64,000 nucleotides of DNA, taken from positions 46,133,087 to 46,197,086 of the forward strand of contig NC_135013.1 of assembly GCF_051020955.1 (NCBI RefSeq). Reading direction: 5' to 3'. The stretch comes from Megalopta genalis. Lineage: Eukaryota > Arthropoda > Insecta > Hymenoptera > Halictidae. The notes under the pieces are model-generated. The model worked only from the letters and a program-made list of their open reading frames with translations. It ran no database searches and was not told the DNA's origin. A program made the translations under genes and the position numbers. Of this stretch, positions 12,272 to 24,800 are shown piece after piece. Positions within the stretch are counted from its first letter, which is position 1; every line of letters starts with the position of its first letter.

Positions 12272-13044
12272 TACTCTCGAAATAACATTTTTCGTAAGAA
12301 CGACGTATTTGTAACACGCGGTGAAGCTAGGAAACGCATCAAAGTAATTTCAAACATTTTAATTAACGATATTCGTGTAGCAGTTATTCGTGTAACGAGA
12401 TACTTTGTGATATTATAACAATTTAATTCGCCTAACCGGCAGCTCGCAGCATTTTTGTATGGTTTTATCGGCAGCTATCGAGTTTACAGTATCTTATACC
12501 GAATTTAACACGTTAAATTGACAACTTTATTAAAGTATTAATAGCCAAGCATGCTCGCGAAGGCTTTCGTATTATTTTTTAACCGGTTCAGATACCGCAA
12601 AGTACGGTAAATTAGCGCACAAAAATCTGGATCTCTGAATTAACAATAATCTGTTTCGTGATTTTTTGGACACGGCAAACCAGAAATTTTGCGAAATACC
12701 CTAAAGTGAAATTGTCGTTCGTTGAGCGCAGACCAGAGGAAACATTATTTAAAATAAAAGTACAAAATAACTATTTGAAATAATTCATTCCGTACCGTTA
12801 TTTTCGATGTCGTTGCGACAATAAAATGACGATAAAAATGATTTAGATCCATTTGAAATAATGACAATTTGAAATAACGAATTATTTCGTTACTTTTTAA
12901 TTTCAAATATGACAAAAGAAAGGGTCTAGCCGATTAAGATGGTCAAAATTGCCTTTAGGAGTTTTTTTAATGACTATTATACAGTTCGATAGTTGACCAA
13001 GAAAAACTCATCTGTGCAAAATTTCATTCCTGTAATTTTTTTTC

Positions 13045-13216
13045 TGGTTGGCTGGGCCACCTCGCGTCAGCCGTGCTCGCCTCTTATTGGTCAATGTTTC
13101 TCGTTAATAACTCGTAAACAAAGCCGTGGATAGCATTTTCGCTAAGGAAAAAGTTACTTCAAATGGCCTTAGGAATCCTTCATTTCTGGATTGCGAGACA
13201 TTTTCGGGACACCCTG
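13045..13216. mobile_element. CAGGGTGTCCC MITE, right half
   Basis: It runs from GGTTGGCTGGGCC through CTCGTTAATAACTCGTAAAC to GGGACACCCTG/TA. The left arm is absent. Confidence 0.78.
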
Positions 13217-13823
13217 TATTCCGAATAGTGCCCTGCGAAACGAGCCCAGGTCCGTTCGATAGGGAACCGCGGATGGTACAAAGAAGCTTGCTGGCCAGCC
13301 GACTTCGATTTTTCGTAAAATTATCTGGCGACTGGCACGCCCCGAACAAAGCGAAAGTTCCAGTTGTCAATTATTTTCGTTCTCTCCGTTTTGTCCAAGC
13401 GCTGTATTATGAAAAGCGTATACGTATGGTACATTTCCCGCGTGGATTCGACGGGCCGTTATTGTCGGCGGAAGATAACAAACAGATCGTAAACTTTACA
13501 ATTGAGTGCGAACTCTGAAAGCCGGGAATCGCAATGCGAACCGATGCCGGACTTCCGTTGAAAACTTTCTGACTGACTGTCAAACTACAATAGGTCTCCC
13601 TCCTCGATGCACTGAATAAATACACTGGCCACAAGTAAGTAGAAAATCCCATTCGTGGAAAGTGAACCATGTTACGACCGTTTCTACGTGAACAATGAAA
13701 AACCACGTTCGTTTCCATTCATCCCGGCGATACGCTTCCCTTTTATCTTTGCTTATTATTGCTAACGTTATTACGCACGCATACTATAGCAGAACCACGA
13801 CTATTGCAATATAGAAATATACA

Positions 13824-13824
<1 letters not shown>

Positions 13825-13897
<73 letters not shown>

Positions 13898-13952
13898 ATA
13901 TAATATAGTATAATACAATACAATACAATACAATACAATACAACACAACACT
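13825..13952. repeat. (TA)n followed by (ACAAT)n microsatellites
   Basis: About 70 bp of nearly pure TA is followed by ATAATA variants and then ACAAT pentamers from about 13913. Confidence 0.95.
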
Positions 13953-14129
13953 ACACAACACATTAATATAACAATATAATATAGAAATATAGAAATGTAA
14001 TATTAATTGTAATATTAGAAAGAACATCGAGAAAAGTGTTTTTGTGTCAAATAGCCTGCTACAAGGAATGCAACGTAATTGTTTCATTGAAAAATATTTG
14101 TTGAATTCTGTTTGATAATGTTTCGTCCA

Positions 14130-14387
14130 AAATTAAAAAACAGTGACCAATGAGAGATCGCGTACGATTGACGCTCCGCTCTGTCGTTGCGTTAGACGGC
14201 CCGCGCGACGCGGCATTGGCCGCAAGGGCGAAGCGCCGGGCGTACTCGCTTTCCGATTGGTCCGTGTTTTTTCATTAATAATTCATAAACGAAGTCGCGG
14301 ATTGAATTTTCGATAAGAAAAAAGTTATTTCAAATGACCTCAGGAACCTCCCATTTCCCAAAAGTACCATAATTTTGGGATACCCTG
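14130..14387. mobile_element. CAGGGTGTCCC MITE, left-truncated
   Basis: It has the ACAGTGACCAATGAGAG core, a GC-rich centre (14165-14245), the mirrored TTCATTAATAATTCATAAAC arm and a right end TTTTGGGATACCCTG/TA. Confidence 0.82.
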
Positions 14388-14794
14388 TAATGTACAGTCT
14401 CTTGCCGAATTTTTCATTTCGAATTAATCAGTAATTATAGGTCATTATGGCACCGCAGGTTTCACCAGATTAGATTTAAAACAGCAAAAAAAATTGATCC
14501 TTTGAATTTAAGATTATTAATATATTATTTTCTATTTAATCGATCACATGAAAGTCGGTATTTGTCTGTATCGTTAAATAAACGAATTAGCAGCTGCTCT
14601 TTGCAATTGGTCTTTTTATACATAAACAAAAAGAAATGTCTTCGACCTATACCGATGGAACATAACCGTCGATAATTCTGAATTTACTTGTCGTTCGCAT
14701 CGTACCATTAGTTTCTGCAACATGTAACGTTAAAAATTGATCGATTAATTTTGAATTTACTCGCACATACGTATTAAGCGAAAACAGGTGATTA

Positions 14795-16586
14795 CACTGT
14801 CCGACAAAATCAAACCTTTTTTTATATTTCCTATAACCACTATGAAATTCTTGTAGAGTTTCACTCCCCGAACAAGAATCCGAAAACCGAATTGCTCCAT
14901 CATCCTTAGTTTATGAAAAAAACGAGCTTTTGTAAAAACCCAAAATATTCGACAAAAATGAGGTATTGCATGAAAAGTAAAAACATTAGAAAGTTCTAAT
15001 CGGTGTTAAAAGAGTTTTCCGAATATAGTGGCATGCAATTTATTAATTGCTTTTGGTCCTAAATAGCAAAAAATTAATGTCTAAGTTTAAAAAATTGTCG
15101 ACGTGCGCAGTTTCTGCGAAATATTTTTGTACTTTTACGAAAAGTTTTTTGCCCTGCACAAAAACTCTACCCAGTATCGGATTCTGTAGACATTTCTGAA
15201 GAAGAAACGGTCCGGTAAAAGTGTCGGCAACATATTGACGACGTTTTGCCGTCATGTCCTTCGCTGCTCGCTTCTCTCTGTCCGACAGGTCCGAAGCTAT
15301 GCGTAATCAACACCGATGGAGGGATCCAATGGGGCACCCATCTTTCGTAAATAATATTTGAATTTTTTTTAGTACTTCAATGTTCTGTTTTTTTTTACAT
15401 ATTTCAGTGGATAATAATCACCAAACTGTGATATATTTCGCGAAGAAAATCACACCAGAGAATTTGCATTGGGTAACGAAAGTATTCTAACACTAGTATA
15501 ATTTTGACTTTTACGTCATATAATTAAATAAATATTTAAATATATGTATTTAACAATATGTTTCAGGAAGTTTAACGTTTTGAAAATGATTATTTATTCA
15601 TGATCGTATAATCGCTATAATTAAAGTGATAACTGTATACATGATATACTTGTAATTAGAACAAATTCAAAATAAAATGAATATTTTTTGTTTATTATTT
15701 CTCCATTTGAAAAGTGAGGCGTTTATTTTGAAAGTGGCATAAGTCACTTTACCGTAATGAAAAGTGGTGATTTTTTAATGTTTATACGAAATTATTTATA
15801 CTGAGAAAAATATCAGTATCCTGAGATAACAAATATAAAGTAAATCTTCTCGAAAGTTAGCATCCATATTTTTAAACGTGTTAAAACGCAAACCCTTAAA
15901 TATATCGACTTAAAAACAAAGTGACTTATGCCACTTTTAAAATAAACGGCTCAATTAATAATCTTACTTCTGTATTCCTAAAACTATGTTTTTCGTACCT
16001 TTTAATTTATGATTCACAGTTTGGTGATTATTATCCACAGAAATATGTAAAAAAAAACAGAACATTGAAGTAGTAAAAAAAATTCAAATATTATTTACCA
16101 TTGGATACCAGCGAAGGATATGGCGCCAAACATCGTGTACATGTTGCTGACGAACATTTTCTCGATCTATTCGAAATGTACATCGTTCCGATACTTTTAC
16201 CGGGGCGTTTCTTCTTCAGAAATGTCTACAGAATCTGATCCTGGGTAGAGTTTTTGTGCAGGGCAAACAACTTTTCGTAAAAGTACAAAAATATTTTTTA
16301 AACTTAGACATTAATTTATTGCTATTTAGGACCAAAAAAACAATTAATAAATTGCATGCCACTATATTCGGAAAACTCTTTTAACACCGATTAGAACTTT
16401 CTAATGTTTTTACTTTTCATGCAATACCTCATTTTTTTCGATTATTTTGGGTTTTTACAAAAGCTCGTTTTTTTTCATAAACTGAGGGTGATAGTGCAAT
16501 TCGGTTTTTGGATCCTTGATCGGGGAGTGAACCTCTACAAAAATTTCATAGTGGCTATAGAAAATCAAAAATCATGTCGGACAGTG
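14795..16586. mobile_element. Large foldback transposon (about 1.8 kb)
   Basis: Terminal CACTGTCCGAC is mirrored by GTCGGACAGTG. Arms of several hundred bases pair, for example AAAAGAGTTTTCCGAATATA with TATATTCGGAAAACTCTTTT, and GGCATAAGTCACTTT with AAAGTGACTTATGCC near the centre. A GC-richer unpaired piece lies at about 15255-15335. The interior at about 15490-15610 resembles the foldback at 1211-2232. No transposase was recognised. Confidence 0.8.
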
Positions 16587-17971
16587 TTATCGTAGAATGT
16601 TTTGCGCAACTATTTCCAAGGAGCATACGAGGGTTGATTGTTTCAAGCCGCTTACGATTTGCCTCGCGAAGATAAAATACCAAAGAAAATGTTACATTGT
16701 TCGCTAAAAGCGTAACAACGCGACGCAAGAGGAAGTTTTTCAGTTTTATGTACCGTGTATTTTTATGTTCCCTATAAATACAATGATCGATAGCTCTCAG
16801 AATTGAGTTGTAAAGATTGCTAAAAATGATCGGAAGAAAACAGTATACGGGGTGGGGCATTTGAAACAAGACACCCGAATAAAAACTCGCTTGTTTTTGA
16901 CAATAGAAAAAAAAGTGTCAGACAAAAGTTGTTTGATTTCGAGGGTCGCCATATATGATGTCAATAATTTTTTTTATAAGTGGAGGCGTAGAGGACATAC
17001 GAAGGTCGAACTTGTTTTTTTAAAAATGGGATGACCTAATTTTTTATTCACATTCCGATAAAGTCTTTCAAGACCGATATAACGGCCTATAAATGAAGGT
17101 CATTACAAGGTCACAACATATGAACTACAATGAAAAACAAATTCTTCCAAGTATACGTATATTATTCGTACAGAAAATTTTAATGCCTTTGTGCTGCTAA
17201 TAGCAGCGACGACGGGCATGAATTTTGCTACCTATACGTATGATGTCATTGTAATTTACAGACACACGTGCGACGATGCAACGACGCTAGTTCACTCGGC
17301 GAGTCGACGCGAAGCGTTCTTATTATAACATTACATTTTCCGATCAACCCCGTGTAATAGTACGTTTAATGGAATATCGATACGAACCGATACATGTTCT
17401 AAAAGATTTTGCAACTCGTATCCTCTATTAATATTAGTGGAAACTAAAGGGTTCGTAAATAACACGTTAAGAGTCAATAAATCGATAATCAGGTCGGAAA
17501 TAACAGTAAAGACAGGCTAACGATAAAATTTATCATGTGTAACGGGACAACATAACCTCCCGAAGAAATAACAATTCAAGATGCACGTTCCGCGAAACGC
17601 TCTACAGATTTGTCTCGTGCAGAAAATATCTGGATCTAGGCGATCCAGCGTGCACGGATCGCGTCTCGTTCGGAAAATGCTCGTACGTATTTTTATTCCG
17701 TTAAATAATGATCGAATGTTTGGTACGGTCGCGCAATTAGTCGGAGGGCGGCGCGGTTCGAAAACTGTACAGGGTTTCACGCTCTGATTAAAGGGCTTAA
17801 AATAAAACTTAAAATGATAAAAACTTTGTTTGAGCGTAACCCGAATTAACGTTCACTAGAATGATTATAACATAAAATTCGAATCTGACGACCTTTCCCT
17901 ACGTTTTTCCGTTGCAACGAATCGACGTAAGTTAATACGTGCTCCAATTTCGTCGCACGCATTCGGCGTAC
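16587..17971. other. Unannotated intronic stretch
   Basis: An element-like left end (ACGGGGTGGGGCATTTGAAAC, about 16848) may mark another CAGGGTG-type MITE whose right end I could not find. Otherwise nothing is supported. Confidence 0.4.
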
Positions 17972-18531
17972 TTAACGACTTTACCGACCGGTAGGCAGTT
18001 GAACGTCCTCTACACATCTCACCGGTCACTCGGCCGTAAACATTTCCCTGATATGGCTCTATTTCGGCTTGGACTTTCGAGCACGAACACTTTTACGCAC
18101 TTTTTCTTTTGCTCATAGAAACGTTAAGTGAAACTTTGTTTATTATCATATTATATATTATTCGCTTTCTGTTATTACAGGGTAACTGAATCTAGTAACA
18201 TTTTTATATTTTCATGACATTAGCATCGAACAATATTTATTTTATTTATCGCGATAGGTATATAATATATATTTGAAAAATTATAAAATATAATATTTTT
18301 TATTTTATATAATATATAAATAATTATAATAATATGGGAGCTTATAGTATGTAGTTCGATCTAATCTTGTTGAGGTAAAAGTACCTCAACAATAGATAAC
18401 AAATTATTGGTTGCCATGACAACTGAAGCGCAGCCTACCGGTCGGAGTGAAAAGCCGATTTATAGGCTACCGGTCGGTAAGCGTTGAACTGAAAAAGTCG
18501 ATTAACTGGCTACCGGTCGATAAAGTGTTAA
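17972..18531. mobile_element. TTAA-flanked piggyBac-like MITE, copy 1 (about 560 bp)
   Basis: TTAA at 17972-17975 and 18528-18531 bracket inverted ends of the form CTTTACCGACCGGTAG / CTACCGGTCGATAAAG. It is similar along its length to 38749-39254, including the CACCGGTCACTCGGCCGTAA segment. A TTAA target is the hallmark of the piggyBac superfamily. Confidence 0.82.
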
Positions 18532-18819
18532 CGTTCACGAAGTTCCGACGGGAAAGGTTCAGGAGACGGACGTTATCGCTGGGTCCTTCTTCGGACGCGC
18601 GAACCTATTTATTATTTACCAACAATAGGCTCGGTTGCGTTGTTGAACACGATGGGCGCCGATGCGGAGTTTCGTGCTCGAAAATGTTCATTCCTCGATG
18701 AAAGAAAAAATAGGAGTGTTTCTGGGAATTTAAATCATAACTATTGTATGCTGGCCTGGATCTCTATATATCCACCGAGTCGCGAAGGTCCTAGTGAAAT
18801 CTCTATTTTTCTCTTACAG

Positions 18820-18899
18820 TTTGCAACTTCGTGGTGCACGACCGCTGTCTCAAGGCCGTCGTCTCTCCCTGCTCCAGCATCGCGGCAAGCCTCATTAAG
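18820..18899 (+). CDS. DGKQ: DGKQ exon a: second half of first C1 domain
   Basis: Acceptor ctcttacag and donor AAG/gtaaga bound 80 bp. The first two bases complete a split codon, probably Val. The frame reads CNFVVHDRCLKAVVSPC and then CSSIAASLIK-type sequence. Spacing C-x4-H-x2-C-x7-C is the C-terminal half of a C1 zinc finger. The N-terminal half (H-x12-C-x2-C-xn-C) must be in an upstream exon. I looked for it in 1-18819 and did not find it. The exon ends at a codon boundary. Confidence 0.93.
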
Positions 18900-21800
18900 G
18901 TAAGAATACCCTCTGTTTCTGTTCTTGCCCCTTTTGTGCGACCGGAGATGAGCGAATTCTTCCCAGCGACCTATATTTACGCATCGGTGAAGAATACTCT
19001 GCCGCAGTGTCGCGGCTACGTTGATAATTCTCCTCGCACCGAGGCTAACTTCGTTGCGGAGCTTGTGCCCCGGACAATTATAATATTTCCATAAATTTTT
19101 CACCTCGGCTGTTTCCCGTTGTTCCGAAACTGAGCACGGCCCGACATCGGATGGCGTAATCATCTACGGTGCGGCGCTATATATCCTTACAATTAGTTTT
19201 ATCTTGATAACTAGAGTAACGAAGCCGGTTACAGTGGGCTGGCCAATTACTGTGCCTTCAGTTTATTTGCAAGCATAATTAACTTTATATTTATCGTGTG
19301 AAACGTATTAAGTTTCTTGTTTTATTTAAAATTTATTTATTTATTTAAATTAAGAAACGGAAGTTCTTAAAATACCGTAAAAAGTTTTTTCTATTTTTTG
19401 ATACCGAATTCGTGAATTTTTCTACAAAGGTTATGGAAAAGCTTAAGAAAATACGAATGAAGATAACAATATTCAGTAAAATAAATCGTAAAATATATTA
19501 AGATTAAAGAAAAATAAAACAGTGATTATTTATTTAAATTTTTGTTTTTAGCTCCGATTTCAGTAATTTATTTACTACTGTGAATAGTAGTAGTAGTAGT
19601 AGTTTATTTACTACAGTGAATAGATTTCTCGTTCGATGCGTTTAGTTCTTGCGTCGCGTATCACAGAATAGGCCTATACATATACTATATCTTCAAAGAA
19701 AAGAAATGTAAGTGTGAAATTTTATTAAAGCAGTCCTTTCTGATGTGAACTTTTAAATAACTTATTATATTAATTTTCTTTATAAAAAAATAAAAGTTAT
19801 TAAAGTATATTGAATACTGAATTTTTTTTGTGCACAGTAATCGAGGTTCAGTATTCAAGGAGGGGGTGTACAGTAACTGACCTTTGTAGATCGTAGGCAC
19901 ACAGTAGCTGGCGCCAGAACTTTTTATTCTTTCTCCTAACGTTTAAAGAAAATATATTTGTTTCATAGGGTAATTTATATGGAAAAAAGAAGCTACGAAC
20001 TTTACCTTTAAATTCTTAAGAGATGTCAATTAAATTATCGAAGTTGTTATCAGTAGAGAAAACTCCAGAAGTCCGCCACCCGGGCACAGTAACTGGCTTC
20101 TCTACCCTATTTACTTTAGCATATTTTACTTTTCTAGCGTGCTTTACCTCTTTACTTTTCTCAATTTTGACCAATTTACCATAATTTTTGGTTAAATTGC
20201 TTCGGTTTGTCACTAAAGCGAATCTTATTGAAAATGTCAAATCATAACAATGGAGGTCGAAACGCAGAGTCAGATATTATTGTAGTCCGCTAGGTCTACA
20301 TCCTTCGTCTACGTCACTACATTCGTGACGTCACGGATGCGCAGTTCAGCAGTGCAGAGATAGAGGGCAGTGTAGTCGACGGGCGCGTGACGTGACCAAT
20401 CGCAAACGTGAGAGAATTTTGGCAACTCTGCTGCCCTCTATCTCTACTCTGCGTAGCTGTTCATCCGTGAGGTCACGGATGAAGTCACGGTACATTTGAG
20501 GGAATTCACGGCAACAGTAGTGCCCACTACAGTAACGCTAACGTAGCGATACCACGCTTATGTAGATATAATGTTAACATCTCTATGAAAACAACAAGAA
20601 TTATATTACTTTTTCTAATTAAACTTTCGCGAACCACGCGGGTTCAAATTAAACCCAGTGATTTAAAAAAAATGTTTCGATGTTCACTTAGTCAGAAGCG
20701 GAGAAATTGTTGTTTTTGTTATTAATAATGAATCGTTTAATTTTAAAACATCAGTTTCTGTTTTATCGTGGCCTGCCGTTATTACAAAAATGATGAAATA
20801 CCATTATTGTACAAGCGAGAAATGAGGGATTCTTGAGGTCATTTGAAGTAACTTTTTCCTTTGCGAAAATGCAATCCGTGGCTTTGTTTACGAGTTATTA
20901 ACGAAAAACAGTGGCCAATGAGAGATCGCGTACGGCTGAGGCCCCGCCCTGATGCTGCGTCAGACGGCCCGCTCGACGCGGCATTGGTCGCAAGGGCGGA
21001 GCGCCAGCCGTGCTCGCTCTCCGATTGGTCAGTGTTTTTTGTTAATAACTCGTGAACAAAGCCGCGAATCGCATTTTCGCTAAAGGAAAAGTTACTTCAA
21101 ATGACCTCAGGAACCTCCCATTTCCGGATTGCGAGACATTTTTGGGACACCCTGTATTAGGTAACTTTGCCAATCCAAATAGCTGTTAAAGGAATTCTAG
21201 TGGAGATACTTAAGTCAAATGAGAGAAATAAAGCTATACTGACGTACATGTCAAAATGGCCGGTTTTGCATTTTCTATTTTGAAACGGTTGAAATTATAA
21301 AGACGCTTTTTCATTAAACACGATCGAATTGATTACTTGAGTCGAGCATACGTAATAACAAAAATGACGAAAAGTATAAATAAACTCGGTCTTGCTATTC
21401 TTATAGAACAAGACAGGTCAGTTAGTTGTTAACGCTCGATAAGATTTAGTGTTAACGTTCATTATGAAACAAATAGGTTGGAAAATTAAGAAATTCATCT
21501 TCCATAAGTATTAATCCCTTGGGAGAGAGTTTCAATTTTCTTACGACCGCTTAAGGAAAATAGAAATTGTATGGTTGCTTATTACTAGATTGGGGATCTT
21601 TATACAAATTCTTCATTTTCACATGTAAATTCGACGAAAAATTAGAGTTAAAGGAAAAATTCCCGGTCATCATCGTGAAAAGAAAAGCAAAATGCATTAG
21701 AGCTTGTCAATTTATACGTTTCGCCAGGTTCTGAAGATGCCATAAGTTGCAAGGAGATCCGCAATCTACTTTTCACCATTTTTGTTAATAATAATGAACA

Positions 21801-24800
21801 ATAATTAATGATAATAGACGCATTTTCTAACGAGATTTCAAATTTCCATTTCACTCAAGTCGGTTTATCGATCAAAGATTGAATGAATTCTTTAAAACAA
21901 GCCTCGAAATTAACCAGCACGCAACATTCGGATCGCGAGAGCTACACCTCCCAACTCGTGCCGCGCTTCTCGCTCCCCGTTCGGCCACCTCTTTCGACAC
22001 AGAACACTTCAAGCGCCTGTACCTATTGCTTTATACAGGATGTCCCAAAATTATGTCACTTGTGGGAAAGGAGAATTCCCGAGGTCATTTGCAATAACTT
22101 TTTCCTTAGCGAAAATGTCCTACGAGGCTTTGTTTACGAGTTATTAAGGAAAAACACTAACCAATGAGAAATCGCGTACGGCTGATGCGCCGCCTTCGCG
22201 CCCTCTGCTGCTGCGCCAGACGGCCAGCGCGACGTGCTATTGGCCGCAAGAGCGGAACGCCTGCACTCGCTCTCCGATTGGTCCGTGTTACTTCAAATAG
22301 TTACTCCATATGACCTCGGGAATCCCTCATTTCCTGGAAGTGACATAATTTTGGAACACCCTATATGTGTGAGTGTGCTATATTTAGGCAGTCGGGAAGC
22401 GAGATGCGCGACGAGAGTCAGGAGGTGTGGCCCTCGCGATCCGAATGTTGCACGCTGGTTAATTCTGAGCTCTGTTTTAAAAAATACGGAACCAGAGATG
22501 TTCGATTACAGTCGAATTCTTAAGAAATCAACTATTAATATCAAATAATATTAAATATTAATTATACGCTATTTATTATTAAATAGCTTTATAAAGCTAA
22601 TGTAATTTCTCTGACAAGCTGTTTTCGTGAATACCGTTAGATAAGTGCGTTCTTTATGGTAAAGGATAGTGGTTTTCTTGTTGCAGAACCCGGTTGCACA
22701 TTGTTGGTCCGAACAGGAACATCGTAGAAGAAAATTCTGCAACGTCTGTCGTAAACGGCTCGATGATAGTTTATCCATACACTGTGAAAGTAAGTATGCA
22801 CCCTGAATTGTATGCCTAACACATAACGCATTGTTCAATGTATTTTGTCGAGAAAAGTCCAAAAATCGAAGTCCTGAATCTAGGAATGTAATTAAAATAA
22901 GCCCAGAATTCATTTGTTAAAAAAGTTATGCACGTTAAACGTTGACCAATTTCCAGCGTTTTCGACAGGTTATGTCGAGGTTATAGGTTATTTGTGGTTC
23001 TACGTAACGCGTGCTGCTATCTAGCGGCGCCGCTCATGGATCTACGTCTGTGGACTGAGTACGCATCAATATGGCGCGCCAACCTGTCAAAAATACAGGA
23101 AATTCGTCAACTTTGGACGCGCGTAACTATTTAATAAATTAATTCAGGCCTTAGATTAAAATTACATTCATAGATTAGGGACTTCGATTTTTTTTAATTT
23201 TTTCTTGATAAAATCCATTGAAAAGTTAAAAAAATAGAAACCCCCAAGAAAAAGTTTAACCGAGTTAATCGTTATTTCGTCGATAAATATGTTTGAATTG
23301 TTGGTAAGCGATCGGATCCCAGTGCAAAAGATTAGATTCAAATTTTAAAAAGTGTCCTGCAACACATTTGCTAGAAATAGTGTTGAATGAAAACTTTAAA
23401 AGGTTATGTCAAGGATATTTATTATTATATTATTATTATGGTTATTAACCAATTAGCTGTTTTCGTCGAATACTCATCGTGAGTAAAAATCTGCAGATTA
23501 AATTGTAATTTTAGAGAAAATTAAAATATGTTCGTAAATTTTCAGATGTTTTGAATATTATACGAGGCCAAGATGAAACAAAACGAAGAAATAAAGAATA
23601 TACAAATAATTATTTTGAAAAAACTGTAAATAGTGTGTCTGGGTTAGGCAGTACAGAGTGTCCCAAAATTATTGTATAAGCGGGAGAAGAAGGGTTCTTG
23701 AGGTCATTTGAAGTAACTATTTCCTTAGCAAAAATGCAATTCGGAGGCCGCCGCGTCAGACAGCCAGCACGACGCGGCATTGCCCGTAAGGACGGGGCGC
23801 TGGCCGCGATCGCGCTCTCGATTGGAGGACCCAGCTGGCGCGAGGCGACCGATCCAATGAGCGGAACTGGGCTTCGACCGCTCGTTGGCTCGGCCGCTTT
23901 GCGCCAACTGATCTCGTCCCTCATTGGTCCATGTTTTTCGTGAATAACTCGTAGACAAAACCTCGTAGAACATTTTCGCTAAGGAAAAAGTTTCTTCAAA
24001 TGGCCTCAGGAACCTCTCATTTCTCGCGTGTGCAATAATGTCGTCGCTTACGTTTTGTGACACATTTTATCTGCACACTTTTCAATGTGGTCGCAACAGC
24101 CAACTGGTTAAATGAAAATCTTGAAAGGTAACACGAAGACCGATAAATCAGTTAATCGTGTTGTTCGTTCCAGTATGCGAATACTTCGTGCATACGGAGT
24201 GCCAGGATTTTGCCGTGGCGGACTGCAAAGAAAACGCCACGTACTTACCTGGGAAAGACTTGGCGCAGGTAAAACACACTCATCACTGGCGAGAAGGCAA
24301 TCTTCCCAGCAGTTCGAAATGTGCTGTCTGCAAGAAAAATTGTTTCTCTGCCGAATGCCTTTCCGGGTTCCGTTGCGAGTGGTGCGGCATGACGGTAATA
24401 TTTCTCTTCATCATCGTCGTCATCATCATCATCATCCTTTATCATTATCATCGTCATGAAAAGATATCATTTTATCGACAAAACTTTTCACTTGGATCTA
24501 ATAAATGTTTAAACAAATTTTCAGCTTTAACCCTCGGACTGTGATCGCAAGGTCCTTTTTGACAGAAAATGTTTAAATCGTCAACTAATTACACAATTTT
24601 AGTTATTTAAACAATTTTCGATCAATCACGAGATGTGAAAGAAACGTTAAAAATACTACATGATTGGAAGATTTCGATTTTCGGTTACAAATAATTGAAC
24701 GAAAAATTTGTTCGTTTTCAATAGCCGTTAATTTTGACGAAAATTCTATTTTGGTCGCTTATAATAATGTATAATAATTTTATAATAATTATAATAATTT

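Larger units (their letters stand above)
18900..22686 (+). other. DGKQ intron between exons a and b
   Basis: A 3.8-kb intron. It holds a GTA microsatellite (19588-19607), a foldback (20275-20533) and two TA MITEs (20800-21154, 22036-22363). The stretch from 18900 to 20270 has nothing else I can support. Confidence 0.85.

Noticed and set aside
13126..13518. Open frame of about 130 codons
   Set aside because: It starts inside a MITE right arm and continues into unrelated DNA; no recognisable protein, and an overlapping antisense frame exists.
13743..14087. Minus-strand open frame rich in Ile/Tyr
   Set aside because: It is a translation of the TA and ACAAT microsatellites.
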